NCBI GenBank assembly: GCA_023393115.1
Contig: JAEWMS010000038.1
Span: forward strand, 1 to 58,597
Reading direction: 5' to 3'
Length of the DNA stretch: 58,597 bases
Source: Bacillota bacterium
GTDB lineage: Bacteria > Bacillota > Clostridia > Acetivibrionales > DSM-1351
Numbering within the stretch: the stretch's first letter is position 1; each line of letters begins with the position of its first letter. Both the position numbers and the translations under genes were made by a program. The notes below the pieces were generated by a model that was not told the origin of the DNA, made no database searches, and saw only the letters and a program-made list of their open reading frames with translations. Below, piece after piece: positions 32,292-40,869 of this stretch.

Positions 32292-33125
32292 TTGAATGGT
32301 ATATCTTTAAATGGCATACATAGTAGCACAATACCGGTTACATGGAAAACAAATAAGAGAGCTATAGTGCCTACGCCAAAAACATATTCCCAAGCGGCTC
32401 CTGAGTCGGACAGTGAATATGATTTCTCAGAATTTAACGATGATGGCAGGCAGCATTATTTTGACCGGACTTTTGAAGGCACAATTACCCTAGTTGCCAG
32501 AGATATGACAAAGTTAAATATACTTCAGACAAAGCTTGCACGATGGTTGTTCGGTGGGTGGAAAACCCTTGAATTTGACGATATGCCCGGTACACTCTGG
32601 ACAGTAAAGGTAGAAAACCCGGAACAGGTTAACTATGAGTTGGGCATGGTCGGCTCGGCAGTGGTATTTTTCCGGGTTAAGCCGTTTGCAAAGTGGTTTT
32701 TAAACTCGTTGTCCGGTGGGGTACCTATTGACAGCAAGGTGCTACTGGAGAGTGACATACCTATTGACCTAGTGTTGGATGATACAATTAATTTTACTGC
32801 CGGTAATCATACTTATGAAGTAAATAACCTAGGAGATTGCCCGACCAAGCCAGTAATAACCATTACAGGAGCATTTACAACTCTGACAATCGGTATTGGC
32901 TCCAATACATATACCTATACCGGCAATATTCAGCAGGGAGATACCCTGGTCGTTGATTGTGTAGAGCAGATGGTAAAAAAGAACGGTGTAAATGTAATGC
33001 CCAATGTGAGCGGGTACCATTTCGAATTGTCCCCCGGTATAAATGCTTTAAAAATCAATACCAACGGTACCGGGCAAGCAAAGGTATTGTTTGATTATAA
33101 ATTTATATATATGGCGGTGATATGA
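32292..33125 (+). CDS. Distal tail protein (Dit)
   Basis: 277 residues from TTG 32292 (TAGGAGGG). N-terminal ring domain with YDFSEFNDDGRQHYFDRTFEGTITL and a C-terminal galectin-like beta domain. Forms the hub at the tail tip between tube and Tal. Overlaps the next gene. Confidence 0.85.
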   Translation: MNGISLNGIHSSTIPVTWKTNKRAIVPTPKTYSQAAPESDSEYDFSEFNDDGRQHYFDRTFEGTITLVARDMTKLNILQTKLARWLFGGWKTLEFDDMPGTLWTVKVENPEQVNYELGMVGSAVVFFRVKPFAKWFLNSLSGGVPIDSKVLLESDIPIDLVLDDTINFTAGNHTYEVNNLGDCPTKPVITITGAFTTLTIGIGSNTYTYTGNIQQGDTLVVDCVEQMVKKNGVNVMPNVSGYHFELSPGINALKINTNGTGQAKVLFDYKFIYMAVI

Positions 33126-34897
33126 TGTTAAAAGTATATGATAAAAATGCAACGGATTTTACGAATAACGGGTTCGGCCCGCTCCAGAATGCACAGAATG
33201 TAAAAATATCAAGAGAGATAAACGGAGAATATACCCTTTCCTTTAGCCTCCCTGGAGATGATTCTAAGTGGGAATACATCCAGCAGCGAAATATAGTACT
33301 GTGTGAAGGCCAGCGATTTAGAATATACAGGTATGGGCAGACAATAGACGGCAATATAAATAAGACCGTTGATTGTCTGCACGTAATAACGGATGCGGCA
33401 CAGAAGGGAGAGAAATTCATCCCTGATTTCCCAGACTGCATAGGATTTACACCGAGAGCAATTTTATTGACGGCCTTTGCCGGGACCTCATTTCATGTTA
33501 TGACGGAGACAGAAGTTTCGGCTTTAGGTATGTCTTGGGTTACAGACCTGACGGATATATTTGAGTGTTCAAAAACCTATCCCCTTGAGATAGTTAAAAA
33601 AGTTATTGAATCAATAGGCAAAGGTGAGCTCTATATAGATAATTACAATATAGCCCTGGTAAACCGTATAGGTAAAGACACCGGGTTACAATGTACACTG
33701 TCAAACAACTTACAATCGATAGGACAAACTTGCGACGGAGAGAGTATTGTGACACGATTATATGCCTTAGGGAAAGATGGATTACCGCTACCTGCTGATG
33801 TAGCACCGAACGGGTATATAGACAGCCCAGAAGTATCAAAATATGGTGTATGTTCTGACTATATGGACTTTGATACTGAGGACCCGGAAGAATTATTAGA
33901 ACAAGCGTTGTGGCAGTTTAGTCCTGATAATCCTAAGCGTATAGACATGCAGGATGATTCATACACTATAAAACTTATTGAATTGTATAAGCTGTTTGGT
34001 AATGCACACAGGGTAAATTTAGGCGACTCAATTAAAATCATTAATAAAAGGTCAGGCATAGAAACGACACAACGGATAATTAAATATACCTATTATCCAT
34101 ATAGTGCAAATGAGTCTGAGATTACTTTAGGTCGCCCTCCTAAAACCTATATGGACGTCCTGAAAGAGAGTTATCAAACAACACGTAAGTTCAATCAAAT
34201 GGTTAACCAAAGCGGAGAGGTTAAGGCAGAGTGGTTAGAAACACTCATAGGAAACTTACAGCAGACTGTCAATTCAGCGTTAAAAGACGTTTCCCTACAC
34301 AAAAAAGGCGATCTGTGGGAGTTCGGAAACCAGACAGCTATTGCAATAGTTGATGGGATACTGGCGATTGCAAACGAGCGAAACCCTGATGGAACCTGGA
34401 ACTTTAGGACTTTTGGAGACGGAAGCGGGTTTACAGCTGACTTGATTAATGTTGGAAAGCTAAAAGCTATTGAAATAGAAGGGTGTACTATTACTGGTGG
34501 GACCTTAATTGGTGCAATAATAAAGACAGCTGAAGGGAGAAGCCGCACAGAAATTCAACCTAGTGGGTGGTATACAGAAATAAATCAATATGATGATAGT
34601 AATGTTCGGAGAATGAAAATCGGCACAAATTTTGATGGAGGCAGCATTACTTTTTATGACGATGTAGGCGATCCAGCTGGGGTTATACGTCAATTTTCTT
34701 ACGGATTGAACATTGATAGTGGCAGCGAGAATTTATCACTTGTTTTTGGGTCTCAAGGGACAAGCAATTACTTGTATGGGGATTGGTTTATTGGTAATAA
34801 CTCATCGATAAATTTAGGGGGAGCAACAGATACATTTGAAAGTGCGGATGGTAAAATTATTAATGTTGCAAATGGTATCATAACAAATATTGAATAA
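33122..34897 (+). CDS. Tail-associated protein (Tal / prophage endopeptidase tail)
   Basis: 591 residues. The N-terminal ~360 residues match the gp27-like Prophage_tail family (FGPLQNAQNVKISREINGEYTLSFSLPGDD ... IVTRLYALGKDGLPLP). The C-terminal part is predicted beta-rich, without a recognisable peptidase motif, so it is a baseplate hub rather than a proven lysin. Confidence 0.85.
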   Translation: MMLKVYDKNATDFTNNGFGPLQNAQNVKISREINGEYTLSFSLPGDDSKWEYIQQRNIVLCEGQRFRIYRYGQTIDGNINKTVDCLHVITDAAQKGEKFIPDFPDCIGFTPRAILLTAFAGTSFHVMTETEVSALGMSWVTDLTDIFECSKTYPLEIVKKVIESIGKGELYIDNYNIALVNRIGKDTGLQCTLSNNLQSIGQTCDGESIVTRLYALGKDGLPLPADVAPNGYIDSPEVSKYGVCSDYMDFDTEDPEELLEQALWQFSPDNPKRIDMQDDSYTIKLIELYKLFGNAHRVNLGDSIKIINKRSGIETTQRIIKYTYYPYSANESEITLGRPPKTYMDVLKESYQTTRKFNQMVNQSGEVKAEWLETLIGNLQQTVNSALKDVSLHKKGDLWEFGNQTAIAIVDGILAIANERNPDGTWNFRTFGDGSGFTADLINVGKLKAIEIEGCTITGGTLIGAIIKTAEGRSRTEIQPSGWYTEINQYDDSNVRRMKIGTNFDGGSITFYDDVGDPAGVIRQFSYGLNIDSGSENLSLVFGSQGTSNYLYGDWFIGNNSSINLGGATDTFESADGKIINVANGIITNIE

Positions 34898-34901
34898 AAA
34901 A

Positions 34902-34923
34902 AAGAGGGATTACAACCCCTCTT
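34902..34923. terminator. Bidirectional terminator between tal and the moron
   Basis: AAGAGG / CCTCTT stem with A-rich and T-rich flanks between convergent genes, overlapping the last codons of the minus-strand gene. Confidence 0.65.
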
Positions 34924-35581
34924 CAATAAATGGTTTGATTTTACTTATCCAATCTTCATATGTAAAAAATAAATCATTATATATCCCTTTAGTTCCCAAG
35001 GTTACTTGATTGATTTTTATTTGTCTGAGCTTAGCTTGATTGATATTACTTTCACCGTCCCAAGACCAATCAATTAATGTGGCAATATGCGTATTAGGAT
35101 TTGATGATAATTTCATATTCGTATTTTTTATTATGAACCCGATATCTCCGAAAAATACATACTTTTCATTGTTGAACTTATAAACGCTAATACGGTTTAT
35201 AACAGTATTTTTATCTGTACCAATTAAGTCTTTATCAGGGTCAAAAAGAATTGAGCCATCAGTATCAATCGTAGGTTGGCGTGAAGTTGATTTTTCCGAC
35301 TTCTGTTCTATTTCAGTTGATTTTTGCGCAGATGCAGAGGGTGTTGTTATTTCAATTTGTTTTGTATCTTTATTGAAATTAACACCTAAACCGGCTTGTA
35401 TAAAATCAGTTGCTTTTAAATAAGTACCACCATTTATGTTATACCCCTGAACGTCTGCTGGTTTGCCATCAATTAAGACAGTGTATGGGTTCGGGATAAT
35501 ATTTAATTCAACGGCTGCATATGTCGAAATTGATAAAGTTACTAATATACCAATAATGAGTCCCGAAACGAATTTTTTCAT
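34910..35581 (-). CDS. Secreted stalk-domain (copper amine oxidase N-like) protein, moron
   Basis: 223 residues. Signal peptide MKKFVSGLIIGILVTLSISTYA, then VELNIIPNPYTVLIDGKPADVQGYNINGGTYLKATDFIQAGLGVNF, the repeated-type stalk domain of clostridial surface proteins. The rest is a polar unrecognised domain. The gene is antisense to the tail operon, with its own promoter (35620-35648), good GGAGGT, and terminators on both sides. It is likely expressed from the lysogen and acts at the cell surface; role unknown. Confidence 0.8.
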   Translation of the reverse strand: MKKFVSGLIIGILVTLSISTYAAVELNIIPNPYTVLIDGKPADVQGYNINGGTYLKATDFIQAGLGVNFNKDTKQIEITTPSASAQKSTEIEQKSEKSTSRQPTIDTDGSILFDPDKDLIGTDKNTVINRISVYKFNNEKYVFFGDIGFIIKNTNMKLSSNPNTHIATLIDWSWDGESNINQAKLRQIKINQVTLGTKGIYNDLFFTYEDWISKIKPFIEEGL

Positions 35582-35619
35582 AATGTACCTCCAATTTACA
35601 AATGTATTCTTATATATAC

Positions 35620-35648
35620 ATTATATACCAATAACTAAATAATTCCAA
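35620..35648 (-). promoter_or_regulatory. Promoter of the stalk-domain moron
   Basis: On the minus strand: TTGGAA (35648-35643), 17 bp, TATAAT (35625-35620), about 40 bases before the start codon. Confidence 0.65.
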
Positions 35649-35657
35649 TCATAAAAT

Positions 35658-35681
35658 GAGCCTGTTTTTAGGTTCTTTTTT
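35658..35681 (+). terminator. Terminator-like hairpin ahead of the tailspike gene
   Basis: GAGCCT-GTTTTT-AGGTTC followed by T6, just before the tailspike ribosome binding site. It would limit antisense or read-through traffic around the moron. Confidence 0.5.
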
Positions 35682-35705
35682 ATTTCTAAGAAGGGAGAAA
35701 TAGAA

Positions 35706-37673
35706 ATGCTAAATCTCAATTTAAACTGGGTAAGCGAAGCAATTAAGTATTTACATCAGTGGCAGGCCGTAGTAAAAACAAATTTTCAAGCTGTTCAGAC
35801 TGCTTTTAATAATCACCTGTCCGGGATAGGTGAAAAACACAATGCACAGGATATTAACTATTCAGGGAATATGCCAGGAGGCAATGTTAAAAGTACTCTG
35901 GATAATCATATTAATGCGGTAGCAGGTTCCAAGCACAACGCGCAGGACATAGAGTATTCTGGCAATGTTGCAGGAAATAACGTAAAGGCAGCTATTGACA
36001 ACGTTCAGGGGGAAATAATAAATTTATCGTTTACAGGTTCGGAGCATGATGCCCTTGTTACTGCAGCATTGATTGACCAGGAGGGAACTGATTTTGGACC
36101 GGATGGAGAGGGTACTTACTTAAATGGTCGTTTACTTAAATGGGAACAGAAACAATTGTCGCATTTGTCGGACAGTCCGATAAATGTAAAGCATCCACCT
36201 GCTGGACTTTCTGCTGCCATAGGGGGAGGGACAATTGACAGCTACGCTGCATTGCAAGCTATTTTGGATTACGCAGGCACTTACGGAAGATCAGTTGAAA
36301 TACCATCTGACATATATTTAATTAATAAACCTTTAGCAATACCAGCTGGAGTAAAAATATTTGGTGAAGGTGCTGGAACGATTATTAGAAAAACTAGTAC
36401 AACAACAATAACTATTAATTCGACTGATATTAACTCAGTGGTTGTGCTACAAGGTAGTAAAATATCCATTACGAATATGGTTTTAGAGGGTTCAATAGAA
36501 AACAACGTAAATGGTATTACTTTTGGTGAAAACACCTCAATATTTTCGTTTAATAGCTTAACCATACGGACTTGTAAACGGGCATTCCATGATTTTATAA
36601 GCTGCTGGATTGGTGAGTTCAATAAAGTACATTGTAATAGATGTGAAGAAGCTTTTGTACTACGAGAAAACATTAGTAAAACCTCATTAACTTTTAAGAA
36701 TTGTTGGGCTGAAAATTGTGGACAAGCATATGATTTCTATAGAGTATATTATAGTAGTGCAATAAATTGCGCTGCGGATTGGTGTAACAATAGAACTGGG
36801 AATCCGTACGGAGATGGAGGACATGGTTCAGAGGAAGAAGGAAGAGGTATATATAATTTAAACCTGTGCAGAAGTTTCACGCTTCTATGTTGTGGCGCAG
36901 AGAATTCCTATGGCAATGGAGTAGTAAACATACGTGCTTCATTTGTAAACATAATAGGATTAGTATTCGTCAACATTAAAAGTAAATTTCAGCCTAACTA
37001 TACAGACTATCCTAATTATGCGGTCGCTGCTATTAACATCGGACAGGAGAAGTCAACTGTAATAATAAACGGTATTTATTACGGACAGTTTGAAAATACT
37101 TATGTAGCATCATTGACCCCGGCAAAACCTCCTCAACCGGCAATTGCTTATAATTACTTAAGTGGCACATATGGTGCAAACAATAAAAAGATGATTATTG
37201 TTACAGGAGTATCAACCACTATTACTCCAATGTTTGGGGGACAAGGCCCAATTGAAGATTGTCTGTTTATTGACGAAATGACAAACAATCTGTTAATTAA
37301 AGACTATGTTGATGTTGGAGGTGTTCGTCAATTCAAAACAATCGACTTAACTGGTTCATCGGCTACAAAATTAAGAATTCCTATAACTCCAAATGCCACG
37401 GCTAACCGCGTTCACTTGCTAAGAATTAGAGGATTTGATAATACAAACAATAATACTACTCCAAAAGGATTCATATGTGAAGTTCAGTGTTGTAGTTTTG
37501 CAAATGTCCAGAGTGTTACTGTATTGTCGGCTACTCCAGGAGTGACAGCTGCTGCTAACGGTGCAAACCTTGAAATTACGTTAGGTAATACATATAACAA
37601 TTTAAAGGTAGAATGCTCAGCTATAAGCCAAAACATGGATTTAATAGGTTTTTTATCTTCAACCTTAGTATAG
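35706..37673 (+). CDS. Tailspike / receptor-binding protein with beta-helix fold
   Basis: 655 residues. The N-terminus binds the baseplate and contains two 32-residue repeats starting KHNAQDI (44 and 76), each with YSGN and a D-N. From about 175 a pectate-lyase-3-like right-handed beta-helix begins (GGGTIDSYAALQAILDYAGTYGRSVEIPSDIYLINKPLAIPAGVKIFGEGAGT). Probably binds or degrades a surface glycan of the clostridial host. Catalytic residues cannot be assigned. Confidence 0.85.
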   Translation: MLNLNLNWVSEAIKYLHQWQAVVKTNFQAVQTAFNNHLSGIGEKHNAQDINYSGNMPGGNVKSTLDNHINAVAGSKHNAQDIEYSGNVAGNNVKAAIDNVQGEIINLSFTGSEHDALVTAALIDQEGTDFGPDGEGTYLNGRLLKWEQKQLSHLSDSPINVKHPPAGLSAAIGGGTIDSYAALQAILDYAGTYGRSVEIPSDIYLINKPLAIPAGVKIFGEGAGTIIRKTSTTTITINSTDINSVVVLQGSKISITNMVLEGSIENNVNGITFGENTSIFSFNSLTIRTCKRAFHDFISCWIGEFNKVHCNRCEEAFVLRENISKTSLTFKNCWAENCGQAYDFYRVYYSSAINCAADWCNNRTGNPYGDGGHGSEEEGRGIYNLNLCRSFTLLCCGAENSYGNGVVNIRASFVNIIGLVFVNIKSKFQPNYTDYPNYAVAAINIGQEKSTVIINGIYYGQFENTYVASLTPAKPPQPAIAYNYLSGTYGANNKKMIIVTGVSTTITPMFGGQGPIEDCLFIDEMTNNLLIKDYVDVGGVRQFKTIDLTGSSATKLRIPITPNATANRVHLLRIRGFDNTNNNTTPKGFICEVQCCSFANVQSVTVLSATPGVTAAANGANLEITLGNTYNNLKVECSAISQNMDLIGFLSSTLV

Positions 37674-37696
37674 TAGTGACAATAGGATAAAATCAC

Positions 37697-37727
37697 GAGC
37701 AAATAGGGCTATTAATTTGCTCTTTTT
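37697..37727 (+). terminator. Terminator after the tailspike gene
   Basis: GAGCAAAT / ATTTGCTC perfect 8-bp stem with T5. Separates the structural operon from the nuclease gene. Confidence 0.8.
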
Positions 37728-37813
37728 GTAAAAAAAACAATCTTAATAAATTAATTTGGAGGAAAAAGGTATTTTCACTCTTTTATAGAATAAATCTTCT
37801 AAGGGGTGATTAA

Positions 37814-38872
37814 ATGGATTCACAAACATATATTTTAAGTAAGGTAGTTGAAAAATTTTGTAAGGACTTTTTAAAGGAGATAGAAGATTTAAGTAACACA
37901 CTTAGTAAATTAGGCATAAATAATATTAAGAGTAGTTTGCCATCTCCATTTAGAGGAGAAGCAAAAACAAAGATTGTGGCTAATTATTCATTTGATAAAA
38001 AACAACTATTTTTAATGTTTAATAAGAGTGAAAACGATAGTTTTTCTTTTTTACCAGTTAGGGGGAATCCTATACCCTTTGATATCTTTATTTTTGAAGG
38101 AACTGGGGTAGGTTCTTCGTCTTTTCAAGACATAACATTGGGAGATGGTATTGGTGCAATAAATATTGAGTTTGCTTTTATTCTTTCTCATGCCGGCTTT
38201 ATTTATAGGTTAAATAATGTACGAGAATTTACTATAAATTTCATTAATGCACATAGTGACCATTATATATACAATAAGCAACATACAAATGAATCATATT
38301 CGAGCTACCTAGAACACTTAAAGTTACAATTATCTGAATTATTTTTTGATGAAAAAGTTCCAGAACTAGCAATTGATAAATTCCTTGAAAATAATCCAAT
38401 TGTATTAAAAAGAGGTTTGCAGTTAGAAAATCTAAATCATCAAGTAGTACTTAAAAATCTGCTTAATAAATATGAACATGATTTAAAGCCGGATTTGATT
38501 GCGTTTAATACTCTCAATAAATGTTGGGTAATAGTTGATTATAAGAGAGCAAAGAGGTCAATTATAAAAAATCTTGGTAAGGTAAGAATGGGTTTTACCT
38601 CTGATGTTAATAATTTGGAGAATCAACTGTTGGACTATAAGGAGTACTTTGAAGAAAAGGAACACAGGGAGTACGTCGTGAAAAATTACAAGTTAGATAT
38701 ACAGTTACCTAGTGCTATTGGGATAATTGGTAATGTTAGTATCGAAGAACAAATTGCTTTCACTCGCTTAATGAGAAATAAGCCGCAATGGTTCAGTGTA
38801 ATTCCATATAATTATTTATACGACAACTTTTGTAGATATGTAGAAGAGGTAAAAGAATTAACTAGGAGGTGA
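37814..38872 (+). CDS. Shedu-like (DUF4263) PD-(D/E)xK nuclease, probable phage defence
   Basis: 352 residues. The C-terminal half fits the DUF4263 core of Shedu: KFLENNPIVLKRGL (190-202), LKPDLIAF with D227, VIVDYKRAK with D242 and K244 (PD...DxK), Q271/Y275 in NQLLDYKEYF, IGIIGN (302-307) and a closing VIPYNYLYDNFCRYVEEV. The N-terminal ~170 residues are unrecognised and may sense invading phage. It is its own unit after a terminator, in a classical cargo position. Defence is inferred from Shedu biology. Confidence 0.7.
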   Translation: MDSQTYILSKVVEKFCKDFLKEIEDLSNTLSKLGINNIKSSLPSPFRGEAKTKIVANYSFDKKQLFLMFNKSENDSFSFLPVRGNPIPFDIFIFEGTGVGSSSFQDITLGDGIGAINIEFAFILSHAGFIYRLNNVREFTINFINAHSDHYIYNKQHTNESYSSYLEHLKLQLSELFFDEKVPELAIDKFLENNPIVLKRGLQLENLNHQVVLKNLLNKYEHDLKPDLIAFNTLNKCWVIVDYKRAKRSIIKNLGKVRMGFTSDVNNLENQLLDYKEYFEEKEHREYVVKNYKLDIQLPSAIGIIGNVSIEEQIAFTRLMRNKPQWFSVIPYNYLYDNFCRYVEEVKELTRR

Positions 38873-38874
38873 GC

Positions 38875-39054
38875 ATGTTGGAGGATAATCCAATTTTCAT
38901 CACTGAAGCTCAAAAAGATTCATTAAGAGAAGCTTATTCATTAATTGAATCTATAAAAGCAAATATAACTTGGGATTACGAAGAGTATTCCGCAATAAAC
39001 ACGTCATTAGAATATCTTAAAAATGCAATTAATTTTAAGCAAAAGTTTTTTTAA
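38875..39054 (+). CDS. Small helical protein downstream of the Shedu-like gene
   Basis: 59 residues (MLEDNPIFITEAQKDSLREAYSLIESIKANITWDYEEYSAINTSLEY) with AGGAGG 5 bases upstream. It begins 2 bases after the nuclease stop, so it is translationally coupled and may be a partner or regulator. Unrecognised. Confidence 0.6.
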   Translation: MLEDNPIFITEAQKDSLREAYSLIESIKANITWDYEEYSAINTSLEYLKNAINFKQKFF

Positions 39055-39090
39055 TCATTGGATAAACTGCGACCTTGTAAGAAAATACTA

Positions 39091-39139
39091 TTGCATCAAG
39101 ACTCACTCCGGGCATATAATAAAAGCAAACGTATGTTCG
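39091..39139 (+). promoter_or_regulatory. SOS-type promoter with LexA-like box
   Basis: TTGCAT (39091-39096), 18 bp, TATAAT (39115-39120), then CAAACGTATGTTCG (39126-39139), one mismatch from the Gram-positive LexA consensus CGAACRNRYGTTYG. The box lies five bases after the -10 element, as in the second site at 43455-43503. Confidence 0.6.
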
Positions 39140-39151
39140 GAAGGTGATTTT

Positions 39152-39388
39152 TTGATAAAGGTCTACGTTGATGTTATGGCAAAGTACCAGACAAGCGGAT
39201 ATGTAAAACCGTTATGGGTGGTATGGCCGGATGGCAGGAAATTTCAGGTTGATAAAATACTTGATGTTCGGAAGGCCGCTTCGCTCAATGTCGGCGGCAC
39301 CGGTATTCGGTTCACTTGTCGAATACATGGGAAGGTGACGTATCTTTTTCTTGAGGAAAACAAGTGGTTTATGGAAGGTAAAGACTAA
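39152..39388 (+). CDS. Conserved small clostridial protein, probably SOS-regulated
   Basis: 78 residues from TTG 39152 after GGAAGGTGAT. IKVYVDVMAKYQTSGYVKPLWVVWPDGRKFQVDKILDVRKAASL and IRFTCRIHGKVTYLFLEENKWFME form a compact beta-rich family widespread in clostridial chromosomes and phages. A LexA-like box sits at its promoter. Function unknown; a DNA-damage role is suggested only by that site. Confidence 0.7.
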   Translation: MIKVYVDVMAKYQTSGYVKPLWVVWPDGRKFQVDKILDVRKAASLNVGGTGIRFTCRIHGKVTYLFLEENKWFMEGKD

Positions 39389-39402
39389 ATAAATCGTGAT
39401 TT

Positions 39403-39433
39403 AAGGATTACTCAGCAATGGGTAGTCCTTTTT
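39403..39433 (+). terminator. Terminator after the SOS-linked gene
   Basis: AAGGATTAC / GTAGTCCTT 9-bp stem (one T-G pair) followed by T-rich DNA. Confidence 0.7.
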
Positions 39434-39468
39434 ATTTATAAAAATACAACTTAAGGGAGGACAAGGGG

Positions 39469-39765
39469 ATGGAGACTAATGTTTTAATAGCCTGTGTAGC
39501 CGCAATAGCTGGGGTGGTATTTGGGTATCTCACAATGCTCTCGAGGATAAAAGGGGATACCCGTCAGGACGGAATGCAATCGGGACAGTTGAGAGCTGAT
39601 ATCGATTACATTAAACGCCGGAGTGACGAAACACTGATTACATTAAAAGAGCTTAATATAAAAGTCAGTGACCATGAAAGCCGGATTGTAAAGGTTGAAG
39701 AATCTGCAAAACAGGCACACCTGCGAATTAATGAAATACGAGAGGAGTTGAGGAAAGATGCCTAA
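39469..39765 (+). CDS. XhlA-like lysis-associated membrane protein
   Basis: 98 residues. N-terminal transmembrane helix (VLIACVAAIAGVVFGYLTML), then a coiled coil (YIKRRSDETLITLKELNIKVSDHESRIVKVEE). This layout and its place just before endolysin and holin match XhlA/hemolysin-type proteins. AAGGGAGGAC upstream. Overlaps the endolysin gene. Confidence 0.72.
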   Translation: METNVLIACVAAIAGVVFGYLTMLSRIKGDTRQDGMQSGQLRADIDYIKRRSDETLITLKELNIKVSDHESRIVKVEESAKQAHLRINEIREELRKDA

Positions 39766-40453
39766 CGTAAAATTTAAGTATCCGGATGAAGCCTGCGTAT
39801 ATCCCAAACTTGTACAAGCTGTAAATGCTCTGTGCGTTGCAAAGGGTAAAGATACACTATGTACTTCCGGCTACCGGAGCCTAGAGAAACAAAAAATAAT
39901 CAATAAGCAGGCTTTAAATGCTGGCCCTGGAAGAATCCAACGTGCGGACGGGTCTGTTTATGATAAAGCGGGTAAGTGCTGGGCAGCTGCATACGGCAAA
40001 TCAAACCACTGTTATTGTATAGCCATGGACATAACAGACGAATGGTTTAAAAAGCTGACTAATTCAGATTTATACAAATATAGCTTATTCAAGCCAATGT
40101 CACATGAACCATGGCATGTACAGCTGTTAGAACTCAGCAGCATTACTCAGGAACAAAAAGAAACTATCAGAGATTCGTGCACGAAAGGAGTTAGCATGGA
40201 AATGGATATAAAAGATTTTCAAGTTTTGGCCGGACTGCAGGCTGATGGAGTGAATGGTCCTAAAACTCGGGCAGCAGCCAAACAAGTACTCCAAATTTGC
40301 CAAGAGATATTGGGAAATAAATTTTATTCTCCAGAAGAGGTTGTTAAAGCAACTCAGAATTCACCTAATTATTGGATGGATAAATTGAAAACCGTAAAAT
40401 ACTTAGATGGCTTCGTAATGAACATAGTTAAAAAGATGGGAGGACAAGCGTAA
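39758..40453 (+). CDS. Endolysin: M15 peptidase plus peptidoglycan-binding domain
   Basis: 231 residues. The VanY/M15 domain (1-130) has SNHCYCIAMD (H84, D91) and HEPWHVQ (E117, H120), the zinc-binding set of L-Ala-D-Glu or D,D-carboxypeptidases. A peptidoglycan-binding segment follows (IKDFQVLAGLQADGVNGPKTRAA). No signal peptide, so it needs the holin downstream. Confidence 0.88.
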   Translation: MPNVKFKYPDEACVYPKLVQAVNALCVAKGKDTLCTSGYRSLEKQKIINKQALNAGPGRIQRADGSVYDKAGKCWAAAYGKSNHCYCIAMDITDEWFKKLTNSDLYKYSLFKPMSHEPWHVQLLELSSITQEQKETIRDSCTKGVSMEMDIKDFQVLAGLQADGVNGPKTRAAAKQVLQICQEILGNKFYSPEEVVKATQNSPNYWMDKLKTVKYLDGFVMNIVKKMGGQA

Positions 40454-40626
40454 TGAAAGAAAAATTTGCTAAGTTAATTGATGTAAAGACAATAGTAACT
40501 TTTGCCCTTGTAGGAGCTCTAATAGGTTTTGTTGCTGCAGGTAAATTGGAGGCTAGAGAAGTTGTCCCCCTTGTAACTATGGCAGTATCTTTTTTCTTTG
40601 CTGTAAAACTAAATAAGCCTCAGTAA
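40453..40626 (+). CDS. Holin-like small membrane protein
   Basis: 57 residues with two transmembrane helices (IVTFALVGALIGFVAAG and VVPLVTMAVSFFFAV) and a charged tail. The start overlaps the endolysin stop (TAATG). Position and topology fit a class II holin. Confidence 0.7.
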   Translation: MKEKFAKLIDVKTIVTFALVGALIGFVAAGKLEAREVVPLVTMAVSFFFAVKLNKPQ

Positions 40627-40634
40627 TTAATTAC

Positions 40635-40670
40635 GGAGCCCTCGGGAATATATTTGTTGGGGGCTTCTTT
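40635..40670 (+). terminator. Terminator after the lysis cassette
   Basis: GAGCCC / GGGCTTC stem with a long loop, T-rich tail. Confidence 0.6.
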
Positions 40671-40681
40671 GGTATTTCCAT

Positions 40682-40730
40682 TGTGGATAAATCTGTGGAT
40701 AAAAATAGTTATGCACAGATTTGTGGAAAA
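40682..40730. promoter_or_regulatory. Cluster of DnaA boxes with inverted repeat
   Basis: TGTGGATAA twice (40682-40690 and 40694-40702; perfect reverse complements of TTATCCACA), TTATGCACA on the opposite strand (40709-40717) and TGTGGAAAA (40722-40730). AAATCTGTG / CACAGATTT forms a 9-bp inverted repeat. Very AT-rich DNA follows. It could be a replication origin, a DnaA titration site or a DnaA-controlled promoter of the downstream genes. Confidence 0.55.
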
Positions 40731-40869
40731 GTGTTGCTGAAAATAGTAACAATTGGTAAAATTACATTAAAAATTAACATTTTTTATGCAATTTGCACCG
40801 CAGGAAATACCGATATTTATGTCTTATTTGTAGTATACTATTTTTAAGATTATATCAGGAGATTTTGTT

